Positions 22,328-30,360 of a DNA stretch of 42,433 nucleotides are shown here, piece after piece. The DNA comes from Myxococcales bacterium. Its GTDB lineage: Bacteria; Myxococcota_A; Polyangia; Palsa-1104. Each line of letters starts with the position of its first letter. Positions within the stretch are counted from its first letter, which is position 1. The DNA lies in assembly GCA_003170275.1 (NCBI GenBank), contig PNAM01000118.1, positions 22,003-64,435 on the forward strand, in the 5' to 3' direction. Below the pieces are notes generated by a model that was given only the letters and a program-made list of their open reading frames with translations, did no database searches and was not told the DNA's origin. Made by a program: the position numbers and the translations under genes.

Positions 22328-23053
22328 TCAGCGCGCGCGGGCCAGGCGTCCGGCCCAGGTGATGGTCGGCGGGTGGCGCGGGGCCGCCGCCGGGATCCAG
22401 CGCTCGCCGTTGGAGCGCATCATCCCGAGCCCGAGGTACAGCGCGAACGAGGGCGGGCGGTGGTGGCCGGTGGCGCGTGCGATGGCGCGCTCGCGCTCGG
22501 CGAGCGGGATCCACGGGGACTGCTCGGGCGTGCGAACCGCTTCGAGCCGGCCCGGCACCGCGCGATGGCGCGCGCGCACCTCGTCCACATCGATGGTGAA
22601 CGCGGCGCACGGCTGGCCCCAGTCGAGCAGCATGCGGCAGTCCCAGGCGGCGCCGTCCGAGGCCACCGCCACCGTGCGAAAGCCGGCGGCGCGGGCGATC
22701 TGCAGCGAGTAGTACATGTTCTCGTCGGTGTGCAGCGCGTTGGGCTCGAGGTAGATACGGTTGGCCGGGACGCCGAGCGCCGCCAGCGCCGCCGCCAGCG
22801 CCTCGGCCTCGACGTGCGGCGAGTGTACCGCGCCGCCCGAGGTGATGAAGTGGCGCGCCCAGCGCAGGTCCCACATACGCGCGGCCCACAGCGCGCGCGC
22901 CATCTGGCAGCGCGACAGCGAGCCGTCGTCCTCGCTCGGACAGCCGGGCACGATCACCACGTCGTAACCGGCGGCCGGCGCGCGCCTCACCTCCAGCCCG
23001 GCCGCGCCGCAGCCGGCGAGCATCCACACCGCGAGCGCGCAGATCCAGCGCAT
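22328..23053 (-). CDS. DUF218 (YdcF/SanA-like) lipoprotein
   Basis: 241 residues. Lipoprotein signal RWICALAVWMLAGC, then a DUF218-type domain: YDVVIVPGCPSEDDGSLSRC, HFITSGGAVHSPHVEAEALA, LEPNALHTDENMYYSLQIAR and VASDGAAWDC. DUF218 proteins such as SanA, ElyC and YdcF act at the cell envelope, with roles in peptidoglycan or polyprenol-linked precursor steps; biochemistry is incompletely known. Here the domain would face the periplasm from a lipid anchor. CATACT ends five bases before the ATG, so it probably has its own promoter after the esterase operon, which stops 51 bases upstream. Confidence 0.82.
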   Translation of the reverse strand: MRWICALAVWMLAGCGAAGLEVRRAPAAGYDVVIVPGCPSEDDGSLSRCQMARALWAARMWDLRWARHFITSGGAVHSPHVEAEALAAALAALGVPANRIYLEPNALHTDENMYYSLQIARAAGFRTVAVASDGAAWDCRMLLDWGQPCAAFTIDVDEVRARHRAVPGRLEAVRTPEQSPWIPLAERERAIARATGHHRPPSFALYLGLGMMRSNGERWIPAAAPRHPPTITWAGRLARAR

Positions 23054-23058
23054 GCCCC

Positions 23059-23064
23059 AGTATG
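23059..23064 (-). promoter_or_regulatory. -10 box of DUF218 gene
   Basis: Minus-strand CATACT ends five bases before the ATG at 23053. Confidence 0.25.
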
Positions 23065-23104
23065 GAACGATCAGCGCTCGCGGTCGACTCCCGCGGCGCG
23101 CTCG

Positions 23105-24367
23105 CTAGAGGGCGGCGTAGCGGCGGCGGGCGATCAGCAGGAGCGCGAGCAGCGCGAGCCACCACTGGCCGCGCGCGCCGCCGGACGCGGAGCAACCAAC
23201 GCCATTGCACGACGCCGAAGGCTTCGTCGCGGGCTTGCCGCCGCCGTCGGTGCCGCTGCCGCTCGGGCAGCAGGTGCCCCCGTCGCCGTCCTGCGGATCC
23301 TTGCCGCCGTCTTGCCCGGTGGTCGCCGGCCCGCCGTCCGCGCCGGGCGTGGTGTTGGTGCCGATGATGCCGAAGAACTGCGCGGCGTAGAACGACGAGC
23401 ACACGCCCACGTCGAGGATGTACGGCGCGGCCGTCCCGCAGCCGTTCTTCGGATCGATCGGCGTGCCGTGATCCATGCCGGTCACCTGCACCGTCTCCAC
23501 CACCGACACGCCGGCCGCGTCGCGATAGATCGCGTGCGGGTTTCCCGCCAAGAGGTCCATCGCGCTCGGCGTCTGCGAGATCCCGTGCGCGTCGGTCCAC
23601 TGCTTGAGCAGCTCGACGGTGTTGTCGGGGTTGACCACGCTGTCCTTCGATCCCTGCCAGATCTGCACGCGCGGCATCATCGCCGCGGCGAAGCCGGGGT
23701 CGCCCTTGCGCGCCAGATCTCCCCACTGCATCGCGGTCAAGTTGCGCCCCGGGGTGAGGCACGGCGAGTACACCTGGTTCTTGTTGGTGGTGCAGTCGTA
23801 CGGCACGCCGGCGAACGGCGCGCCGGCCGCGAACACGTCCGGCCAGGTGGCGAGCATCACCGCGGTCATCGCCGCCCCGCCCGACAGCCCGGTGATGAAC
23901 ACGCGCGACGCATCGATCGAGTGATCGGCCTTCATCTGGTCGACCATCTGTTTGATCGACAGGTTCTCGCCCTGCCCGCGCGTCAGGTTCGCGGGATCGT
24001 TCTCGCCGGTGAGCGCGTTGGAGTTGTTGCCCGCCCAGTTGAAGCAGGTGAGCGCGTTGTTGGCCGTCGTTTGCTCCGGATAGACGACGTAGAACTTGTA
24101 TTGATCGGCCAGCGCGTTCCAGCCGACCTTGGCGTAGTCGGCCGCCTGTTGCGAGCAGGCGTGCAGCGCGAGCACCAGCGGCGCGTTGGCGGGCACGCCC
24201 TGCGGCACATAGGTCCACATGCGCAGCCCGGCTGGATTCGAGCCGAAGCTGGTGACCTGCGTGAGCGCGCCGCCCAGCGCTTCGACCGATTCCTCCGGTG
24301 GCGCGGCCGGCAGACAGCCGACCGACAGGCACACCGTCGCGACCAGGACCCGGCGATTCATCTTCAT
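23105..24367 (-). CDS. PHB depolymerase-family esterase lipoprotein with MYXO-CTERM-like tail
   Basis: 420 residues from ATG 24367, with AGGAG seven bases upstream. A lipoprotein-type signal (VATVCLSVGC, Cys18) is followed by an esterase/PHB-depolymerase domain: PLVLALHACSQQAADYAKVG, the nucleophile elbow FITGLSGGAAM (S162), the acid in GSKDSVVNPD and the His in GMDHGTPIDP. A Gly/Asp-rich linker leads to the tail NGVGCSASGG, a hydrophobic stretch WWLALLALLLIA and RRR, the layout of MYXO-CTERM surface-sorting signals. It would hydrolyse polyesters, feruloyl or similar esters at the cell surface. Its start overlaps the previous hydrolase stop (ATGA). Confidence 0.87.
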   Translation of the reverse strand: MKMNRRVLVATVCLSVGCLPAAPPEESVEALGGALTQVTSFGSNPAGLRMWTYVPQGVPANAPLVLALHACSQQAADYAKVGWNALADQYKFYVVYPEQTTANNALTCFNWAGNNSNALTGENDPANLTRGQGENLSIKQMVDQMKADHSIDASRVFITGLSGGAAMTAVMLATWPDVFAAGAPFAGVPYDCTTNKNQVYSPCLTPGRNLTAMQWGDLARKGDPGFAAAMMPRVQIWQGSKDSVVNPDNTVELLKQWTDAHGISQTPSAMDLLAGNPHAIYRDAAGVSVVETVQVTGMDHGTPIDPKNGCGTAAPYILDVGVCSSFYAAQFFGIIGTNTTPGADGGPATTGQDGGKDPQDGDGGTCCPSGSGTDGGGKPATKPSASCNGVGCSASGGARGQWWLALLALLLIARRRYAAL

Positions 24368-25305
24368 GGTGCGTTCTCCTCGTGAAGCGTGTGTAGAAAC
24401 TCGAGCACGCAGGCGTTCCACGCGTCGGGTTTCTCGAACTGGACCATGTGGCCCGCGTGCGGAATCAGCGTCAGCCGCGCGTCGCGAAAGCGCGCCGCTC
24501 CTGCGCGCGCGACCTCTTCCGTGGAGCGCCCGTGCAACAGCGGGTTGGGGATCAGCCCGTCCTCGCGGCCAAACGTGATCAACACCGGCGCGCGCACCTC
24601 GCCGAGCCGGCGGAAGACCGGCCCGGTGACCATCGCCGTCACCGAGCGCGACACCGCGTAGGCGTAGTCGTCGAAGTCCGGCCCGCCGACGATGCGCACG
24701 CGATCTTCGGCCATGAAGCGCGCCGCTTTCGGCATCTGGTAGAAGTTGCTCTCGACGTTGGACCAGATCGCGTCGGGCGGCGTGAGCATCACCAGCTCCT
24801 TGGACACCACGTCGGCCAGCCACCCGCCCTCGCCCGGTCCGAACGGCTCCAGCCCGGCGGGCGCCACCAGCACCAGCGCCTCGGCGCGGCCGGGAAACAT
24901 CAGGCTGTGGGTGATCGCGATCTGCCCGCCCATCGAGTGGCCGATCAGCACCACGTGCTCGAGCGCGAGCCTGGCGATCACGCGCTCGACGACGCGCGCG
25001 AAGAACGCCATCGAGTAGTGGTAGTTGGCCTTGGAGCTCTTGCCGTAGCCCGGCAGGTCGATCGCCACCACGCGGTACTCCCTGGCGAGCGCCTCGACGT
25101 TGCGGCTCCACACCGGCAGGTAGCTGCCGAGCCCATGGATGAGCAGGAGCGTGCGCGGCCCGTGCCCGCGATCGCTGTACGCCAGCTCAATCCCGTCGAC
25201 GTCGAGCGTGCGCGTCTCCATCGGATACGCGAGCTGGCGGAACGAAGACCCGAGCTGCGGCGCGCAGCCGCCCATCAGAAACAGTGCGAGCAGAAGTTTG
25301 CGCAT
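24364..25305 (-). CDS. Alpha/beta hydrolase lipoprotein
   Basis: 313 residues from ATG 25305, overlapping the stop of the barrel gene as TGATG. Signal RKLLLALFLMGGC gives a lipid-anchored periplasmic protein. The hydrolase motifs are LLLIHGLGSYLPVW, nucleophile elbow IGHSMGGQ, ITFGREDGLIP with the acid and PHAGHMVQFEKPD with the His. It resembles lipases or esterases of the MhpC/haloalkane-dehalogenase-like group. Its position between an outer-membrane barrel and a PHB-type esterase suggests sequential degradation of an external ester polymer or lipid. Confidence 0.88.
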   Translation of the reverse strand: MRKLLLALFLMGGCAPQLGSSFRQLAYPMETRTLDVDGIELAYSDRGHGPRTLLLIHGLGSYLPVWSRNVEALAREYRVVAIDLPGYGKSSKANYHYSMAFFARVVERVIARLALEHVVLIGHSMGGQIAITHSLMFPGRAEALVLVAPAGLEPFGPGEGGWLADVVSKELVMLTPPDAIWSNVESNFYQMPKAARFMAEDRVRIVGGPDFDDYAYAVSRSVTAMVTGPVFRRLGEVRAPVLITFGREDGLIPNPLLHGRSTEEVARAGAARFRDARLTLIPHAGHMVQFEKPDAWNACVLEFLHTLHEENAP

Positions 25306-26900
25306 CAGAACATCAACCATTTGAGATCGAGGAAGGCGGTCCACGGATCGGCCGGCCGGCCCTTGCCGCCCGCCGGTTGCATCTGCGGGCTGTCGTAGAA
25401 ATCGCCGAGGTGCAGGTAGGCGGTGTGCGCCTCGAGCGCCAGGAACACGCGCACGCGCCAGGTGAGCATGGCGTTGCCCTCGACGCCGATGAAGTGGCCG
25501 CCGCCGGCCGGCGCGACGTTCGACGAGCCGACCGCGGCGCCGAGCTTGAGCGTGAGCACGTTGCGCACCAGGTCGTAGCTGGCGTTGAGCGTGCCGGCGG
25601 TGAGGCCGAGCCCGTTGTTGGAGATGTCCGAGACCGCGGCGTAGAAGCGGTTGACCACGTTGGCGTGCGGCAACAAGAGGTACGCGCCGCTCGAGACGTA
25701 GGCGGCGGCGGGCGCGCCGTAGGTGTTGCCGGTGATCACGCCCGAGTAGCGGCCGTCGGCGATGCCGTTGGAGTCGCCGGTGGTGTAGATCACCTCGCCG
25801 GTGACGATGTCGTTGCGCGTGCGGCCGTAGCGATAGCCGAGCCGCGCGTCGAACGCGAGGCCGAGCACATCGGCCGCCTTCTTGTAGCTGCCGTCCATCT
25901 GCTGCACGTCGACGCGGCCCAGGCTGGCGACGAGAAATGCCGAGGCGCCGAGGCGCCCACCGGTGAACTCGGGGTTGTACGAGGTGTCGAGCCCGACCCA
26001 CGCCAGGTTCGCGTTGTACTTGGCGCCGCCGAACGGGAAGCGGAAGGTGCCGTTGTAGTCGGCCAGGCTCGAGTCGGGGCCCTGGCCGAGCACGCTCACG
26101 CCGCCCGCGCCGCTCGAGGTGTCGCGCAGGTAGCGCACGTTTGCGCCCACGTGCCAGCCGCGGTACACGTCGCGGTCGGTCATGAGCTCGAACAGCAGCA
26201 CGTGATCGTCCTCGTTGACCTTGTTGTGGTACAGGTCGTACGCGCCGAGCTTGAAGCTCTCGCCCCACTGTTGCCCGTAGACGGTGATGCCCACCGCGTC
26301 CGAGCCCCAGAAGGCCAGGCGCGAGCCCGACAGCGAGATGGTAGAGAAGAACGTGCGATAGGGATCGCGCACCGAGTCCCACAAGCGCTGCAGGCCGATG
26401 TTGAGGAACCAGCCCGGCCGCAAGCGGAACTCGGCCTCGATGTTCTGCGTCTCGATGTTGATCTGCCGCCCCGAGAGCGCGCCGCCGAAGTTCGCGCCCA
26501 CGCCATACGACGAGTCGCCCCAGGTGAAGTTGATCTCGAAGCTGGCGCGCAGCCGCGCGAAGCGATCGAGGATCTTCGGCTCGAAGATGAAGAACGGGAT
26601 CAGGCGCTGCTCGAGCACGAACGCGGTGGCGTCGGAGGTCTGCGTGGTGTTGGGGCCGAACAGCCGCCCGGCCACGCGGCCCTGCAAGAGGTCGTTGGTG
26701 GGCGCGACGTTGGTCGCCTCGCCGCGCGTGAAGAAGTAGGCGAGGAACTTGAACTGCGCGTCGTCCGCCTTGAGCTGGTCCGGCGTGGTGCGCCCGAGCG
26801 AGTCGGGATCCGGCTCGGGCGCCGCATCCCCGTCGGCGGCCGGCTGCGCCCAGGCGCGACCGGCGATCAGCAGCAACAGCATGACGACGCGCAGCGACAT
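25305..26900 (-). CDS. Predicted outer-membrane beta-barrel protein
   Basis: 531 residues. Signal peptide SLRVVMLLLLIAGRAWAQ, an acidic Pro/Asp linker, then alternating amphipathic strands rich in aromatic residues through to the C-terminal Phe (DLKWLMF), the usual barrel end signal. Strand-like examples are NAMLTWRVRVFLALEAHTAY and YDLVRNVLTLKLGAAVG. No known porin family was recognised. It could be a pore or transporter for products of the neighbouring esterases, or a structural barrel. The gene starts directly after the lipoprotein stop codon, with no intervening base, and ends overlapping the hydrolase start. Confidence 0.75.
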   Translation of the reverse strand: MSLRVVMLLLLIAGRAWAQPAADGDAAPEPDPDSLGRTTPDQLKADDAQFKFLAYFFTRGEATNVAPTNDLLQGRVAGRLFGPNTTQTSDATAFVLEQRLIPFFIFEPKILDRFARLRASFEINFTWGDSSYGVGANFGGALSGRQINIETQNIEAEFRLRPGWFLNIGLQRLWDSVRDPYRTFFSTISLSGSRLAFWGSDAVGITVYGQQWGESFKLGAYDLYHNKVNEDDHVLLFELMTDRDVYRGWHVGANVRYLRDTSSGAGGVSVLGQGPDSSLADYNGTFRFPFGGAKYNANLAWVGLDTSYNPEFTGGRLGASAFLVASLGRVDVQQMDGSYKKAADVLGLAFDARLGYRYGRTRNDIVTGEVIYTTGDSNGIADGRYSGVITGNTYGAPAAAYVSSGAYLLLPHANVVNRFYAAVSDISNNGLGLTAGTLNASYDLVRNVLTLKLGAAVGSSNVAPAGGGHFIGVEGNAMLTWRVRVFLALEAHTAYLHLGDFYDSPQMQPAGGKGRPADPWTAFLDLKWLMF

Positions 26901-27386
26901 CTACTGCTTGGCGAATTTCTGGATGAGGGTCGAGATCTTCATGCCGTTGTAGACGGTCGAGCCGAAGCCGCCGGTCGCCGTCGGCGGCGTGATGCCGTTG
27001 GTGGGCTGGGTCTGCACCACCTCGTACTGCATGGTGGTGTCGCTCACCGTGTAGATGCCGACCGCGAGCGTGGTGGCCGGCGAGTCCTGGTGCACGGTGA
27101 TGGCCTGGATGCCGGTGACCTCCGACGGGCCGTCCTCGTAGGTGCCGACGAAGGTGGTGAGCTTGTTGCTCTTGTCGAGGCCGGTGACCACGTAGCTGCC
27201 GTCGGCCTTGAAGTCGGCGGTGATCTTCGTGTAGTTGAACGGCGCGCCGTTGAGCAGCGGCGCGACGTCGGCGCCGTCGCTCAGCCAGCTACCGACGATC
27301 TCGGATTGGCCGCCGCCCCCTCCGGTGCCCGACGAGGCCTGACCACAACCGCTGACGAGAAGCAAAAAAACGAACGTTCTGTGCAT
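26901..27386 (-). CDS. Predicted lipoprotein, first gene of esterase operon
   Basis: 161 residues from ATG 27386, with AAAGGAGAT four bases upstream. Signal HRTFVFLLLVSGC with Cys at position 14, then a Gly-rich linker and a small beta-rich domain (EIVGSWLSDG, KITADFKADGSYVVTGLD, VGTYEDGPSE) resembling lipocalin-like or META-type lipoprotein domains by layout only. It heads the four-gene run lipoprotein-barrel-hydrolase-esterase, with a sigma-54 promoter upstream. Function unknown. Confidence 0.75.
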   Translation of the reverse strand: MHRTFVFLLLVSGCGQASSGTGGGGGQSEIVGSWLSDGADVAPLLNGAPFNYTKITADFKADGSYVVTGLDKSNKLTTFVGTYEDGPSEVTGIQAITVHQDSPATTLAVGIYTVSDTTMQYEVVQTQPTNGITPPTATGGFGSTVYNGMKISTLIQKFAKQ

Positions 27387-27412
27387 GGCGATCTCCTTTC
27401 GGAGAGCCGCCA

Positions 27413-27429
27413 AGCAGGCGCCGTGCCGA
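27413..27429 (-). promoter_or_regulatory. Sigma-54 (-24/-12) promoter of esterase operon
   Basis: Minus-strand TCGGCACGGCGCCTGCT matches YTGGCACGrNNNTTGCW except at two defined positions, with GG and GC ten bases apart. Transcription would begin near 27402, giving a short leader that contains the AAAGGAGAT ribosome-binding site. Confidence 0.6.
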
Positions 27430-27460
27430 ACACATTTCCAGCGGATTTCGCCGCCGATCC

Positions 27461-27476
27461 GTTACCCGCAAGTAAC
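27461..27476. promoter_or_regulatory. Dyad GTTAC-N6-GTAAC upstream of sigma-54 promoter
   Basis: A perfect inverted repeat about 60-75 bases upstream of the predicted start, the place expected for a sigma-54 activator site. It might instead bind a TetR-type repressor. No other function is apparent. Confidence 0.45.
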
Positions 27477-27516
27477 AGATCGTCACCCCCGCTAAACGCC
27501 CACCTGATCCAGCGGA

Positions 27517-27529
27517 TTAAGACCGTCCC
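27517..27529 (-). repeat. Gene-end repeat, GGGACGGTCTTAA
   Basis: An exact 13-base match, in opposite orientation, to 37062-37074. The final TAA of the motif is the stop codon of the DUF1835-like gene. Confidence 0.5.
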
Positions 27530-28440
27530 TGTTCGAGCCGCCAGCAGTTTCGGTCGATGACGCGCACCCAGGGCGCGGTTGGGTCGTTTACGCGGCAGCC
27601 GCCGATGTGGAGCGACGGGGCTTCGGCGACGTCGGGCAGACCGGCGGCGAGCAGGCGGGCGCCGGTCTGCGAGAGGCGGTAGGCTCCGGGGTCCTGGCGT
27701 TCGACGGCGCCTTGGCGCACCCACTCCTCGAGCCGGCGCATGAGCATCGAATCGCCGAATGGGAACATCAGCCGGTCGTCGCCCATCAGCTTGCGTGGCA
27801 GTCGCCAGTCGCCGCGCAAGGAGGAGAGGAGGCTCTCGTCGAGCTCGGAGAGGCGCAAGGCGCCGTCGACGAGGCGCGGGAACCAGTACCCGTGCGGTTC
27901 GGCGATCTGCGACAGATCGGGAAACGCGGGCGAGCCGGTTCGGCGCGCTTGGTCGAAGGCGAGCGGGGAGGGGTCAGCGTACTTCAGCCACAGCGACGCG
28001 CCCCCGGCGAGTTGCGCGTCGGAGATCGGTTGCGCGCGAGTGACCGCGACGCGCAGCTCGTCAGGCGGCGCCGCGCCGGCGCTGGCGAGTGGGTGATCGG
28101 TGCGCGGCTGCGCCCACCAAAGCCGCTCGCGCGCGATGTCGTGCCTGCTCACCACGTCGAGGGTCCACCAGAGCCACAGCTGATCTGACCACGCGCTCGT
28201 CGCCCAGATCACGATCGGTTGCGCCGGCGGAAGCGCGGCCAGTTCCGGACCGAGCCCGGTGTCCCAGTCGGTGACGCCCCAGTACGCCGCACGCAGCGCC
28301 TGATGTCTCGTCGGGTCCGCATCACACGGTCCCCGCGTCAAAAGGTCGCGCGTGCAGCGGGCACTGCCGGTGACCGCCTGGATGTGATTGGCCGCAGATT
28401 CGCCGTGCGCCAGGTGCATCGCGTTTTCGAGCCCGCTCAT
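27517..28440 (-). CDS. DUF1835-like protein
   Basis: 307 residues from ATG 28440, overlapping the stop of the propeller gene (ATGA). The N-terminus NAMHLAHGESAANHIQAV resembles the DUF1835 opening, and the remainder (PIVIWATSAWSDQLWLWWTL, then a winged-helix-like C-terminus with MLMRRLEEWVRQGAVERQD and LSQTGARLLAAGL) agrees with DUF1835/DUF3658 proteins. No catalytic motif is known for the family. There is no signal peptide, so it is a cytosolic protein in an operon whose other two members are exported, an odd pairing. Confidence 0.6.
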   Translation of the reverse strand: MSGLENAMHLAHGESAANHIQAVTGSARCTRDLLTRGPCDADPTRHQALRAAYWGVTDWDTGLGPELAALPPAQPIVIWATSAWSDQLWLWWTLDVVSRHDIARERLWWAQPRTDHPLASAGAAPPDELRVAVTRAQPISDAQLAGGASLWLKYADPSPLAFDQARRTGSPAFPDLSQIAEPHGYWFPRLVDGALRLSELDESLLSSLRGDWRLPRKLMGDDRLMFPFGDSMLMRRLEEWVRQGAVERQDPGAYRLSQTGARLLAAGLPDVAEAPSLHIGGCRVNDPTAPWVRVIDRNCWRLEQGRS

Positions 28441-29717
28441 TGGCGGTGCACGATGGTCTGCCCGGCGCCGACTGCGTAGACATCGCCGGCATCGAAGCCG
28501 AACACGCCGCGGAAGCGGCTCGCTGCCGGGCCGTCGACGGTGAGCCCGCTCGGCTCGGACGTCCAGGTGCCGCCGCCGCTCGAGCGCTCGAGCGACCAGC
28601 CCGCGCCGGCGGTGTAGATCGCGCTCGCGCCGAAGCCCCAGATCGCGCCGAGGCCGAGCGTCGCGGGCACGCCGCTCGGCTGCGCCGTCCATATGCCATT
28701 GCCGGTCGAGTGCAGCACGGTGCCGCCGTCGCCGACGATGTACACGTCGCTCTTTCCCGAGCCCCACACGCCGTGCAGATCGACCGTGACGTTGCTGGTC
28801 TGCGCCACCCAGCTGCCGTTCCCGGTCGAGTGCAAGATCGCGCCGCCCGAGCCGACCGCGTACACGTCGCTGCCGCTCGAGCCCCACACGCCATACAAGC
28901 TCGTGGCGCCGACCACGTTCTGCGAGACCCAGCCGCCGATCACCTGGTGCAGGATGGTGTTGCTCGAGCCGACCACATACACGTCGCCCGACACCGCGCC
29001 CCACAGCGCGTTGAACGCAGTGGCCGCGGGCGCGGGCGTGATCTGCGGCGTGCCCCAGGTCGTGCCGCTGCCGCGCAACAACAGCGTGCCTGCGCCGGCC
29101 AGATACACGTCGGTCGCGCTGAAGCCCCAGATGCCGTTCAGGTCGCCGGTGCCGGCGGTCGAGCCGGTCCAGGTCGCGCCATGATCGATCGAGTGCAACA
29201 GGTTGCCGCCGGCGGACGCCTGGCTGGTCGCGTACACGTCGCCGGGCGCCGAGCCCCACACCGCGGTGAGCGCGGCGGTCGCGAGCGGGGGAACGCCGCC
29301 GCGCTGGCGCATCCACAGTGGCTTGGGTCCAGCGTCGGCGCCGTCGGGCACTGCTCCGTCGGGGAGCTCGCTTCCCGCCAGGCTGACGGTGATCGCGGCG
29401 ATGTGGTGCGCCTCGACGTCGACCGCGGGGGAGATGCCGTGGCCGACGGGGTTGCCGGCGCGGAGGCCGGTGACGTCGAAGGTGATGCTGGTGGGCTCGT
29501 CGGCGAGCTCGGCGAGCACGGTGGTCGGCAGCGCCACGCCGGCCGGCACCGCGACGGTGCGTGGCACCGAGCGCCCGCCGTAGCTGGCGACGATCGCGAG
29601 CTGATCGACCATCAGGCCCGGGCCGTCGACGGTCAACGCGACGCCGGTGCCGCTCGGCGCACAGCCCGCGAGCGCGACCGTGAACGCGACCGTGAGCGCG
29701 AACGTCGGCGCCTTCAT
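28437..29717 (-). CDS. Lipoprotein with VWGS-DVYAVG beta-propeller repeats
   Basis: 426 residues. Lipoprotein signal ALTVAFTVALAGC, an N-terminal immunoglobulin-like region (about 25-130), then at least six repeats of about 40 residues such as LYGVWGSSGSDVYAVGSGGA and LHGVWGSGKSDVYIVGDGGT, each with a following ILHSTGNGSWVAQ-type strand. This makes a beta-propeller facing the periplasm or surface, a type common in myxobacterial lipoproteins. Its role is unknown; binding or scaffolding is likely. ATGA overlaps join it to the TPR gene upstream and the DUF1835-like gene downstream. Confidence 0.82.
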   Translation of the reverse strand: MKAPTFALTVAFTVALAGCAPSGTGVALTVDGPGLMVDQLAIVASYGGRSVPRTVAVPAGVALPTTVLAELADEPTSITFDVTGLRAGNPVGHGISPAVDVEAHHIAAITVSLAGSELPDGAVPDGADAGPKPLWMRQRGGVPPLATAALTAVWGSAPGDVYATSQASAGGNLLHSIDHGATWTGSTAGTGDLNGIWGFSATDVYLAGAGTLLLRGSGTTWGTPQITPAPAATAFNALWGAVSGDVYVVGSSNTILHQVIGGWVSQNVVGATSLYGVWGSSGSDVYAVGSGGAILHSTGNGSWVAQTSNVTVDLHGVWGSGKSDVYIVGDGGTVLHSTGNGIWTAQPSGVPATLGLGAIWGFGASAIYTAGAGWSLERSSGGGTWTSEPSGLTVDGPAASRFRGVFGFDAGDVYAVGAGQTIVHRQ

Positions 29718-30334
29718 CGGAAGCTGACCCTGCCGAGCGGCTCGCTCGGATAGGCAACTCCCTGCGACGAGAGCACCACGCCCAACGCCACCGCCCCGCC
29801 GGCCACCGCCACGGCGCCAATCACCACGCCCCAGATCCACGCGCGCCCTCTGTGCGGCTTCGGCGGCGACGGCGCGATCACCGGCGCCGCGACGATCGGC
29901 GCGGGTTGCACGATCAGCGGCGGCGGCGGCGCGGGTTGCACGACCACCGGCGCCGGCTCGGGCGGCGGCAGCGGGCGCACCGACGCGCGCGCCTGCTCTT
30001 CGCGGATCGCGGCCAGCAAGCGCCGCGCCTCCTCGGCCATCGCCGGCGGCGGACCGGTGGCGAGGTAGCGCTCGCACTGCACGATCGCGCGATCGTAGCG
30101 CGCGAGCTTGCGGTAGACCTGCGCGAAGTTGACCAGGAACTCCGGCCGCGGCGAGAGCGTGTAGGCGAGATCGAATTCGTTGAGCGCCTCGACCCAGCGA
30201 CCGGCGCGATAGTGCGCTTCGCCATTGACGAAGTGCTGCCGCGATTGATCCTCCTGCGACGGCGCCTGCGCGTAGCTGGTCGCGCCCGGGAGCACGAGCG
30301 CGGCGAGCATCAACGCGAGCCGCCAGGTAAACAT
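29714..30334 (-). CDS. TPR-domain exported protein with C-terminal membrane helix
   Basis: 206 residues from ATG 30334. Signal TWRLALMLAALVLPGATSYA, then tetratricopeptide-like helices (AEHYRAGRWVEA-type stretch: HYRAGRWVEALNEFDLAYTL and FLVNFAQVYRKLARYDRAIV). A Pro/Ala/Val linker with a repeated VVQPAPPPP / IVQPAP unit (DNA repeats near 29900-29945) leads to a membrane segment (IWGVVIGAVAVAGGAVALGV). This layout is common in Myxococcota beside Ser/Thr kinases. It is divergent from the kinase across a shared promoter element and begins a three-gene unit. Confidence 0.82.
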   Translation of the reverse strand: MFTWRLALMLAALVLPGATSYAQAPSQEDQSRQHFVNGEAHYRAGRWVEALNEFDLAYTLSPRPEFLVNFAQVYRKLARYDRAIVQCERYLATGPPPAMAEEARRLLAAIREEQARASVRPLPPPEPAPVVVQPAPPPPLIVQPAPIVAAPVIAPSPPKPHRGRAWIWGVVIGAVAVAGGAVALGVVLSSQGVAYPSEPLGRVSFR

Positions 30335-30341
30335 CCGCGCG

Positions 30342-30349
30342 AGTATACT
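30342..30349. promoter_or_regulatory. Palindromic bidirectional -10 element (kinase and TPR genes)
   Basis: AGTATACT is a perfect palindrome giving TATACT on both strands: 11 bases before the kinase ATG (30361) and 7 bases before the TPR gene ATG (30334). Confidence 0.55.
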
Positions 30350-30360
30350 TCGAGTCGGCA

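Noticed and set aside
28437..29300. Regular spacing of similar DNA units that could suggest a CRISPR-like or tandem repeat array.
   Set aside because: The units are coding repeats of the propeller lipoprotein with varied synonymous sites and no spacers.
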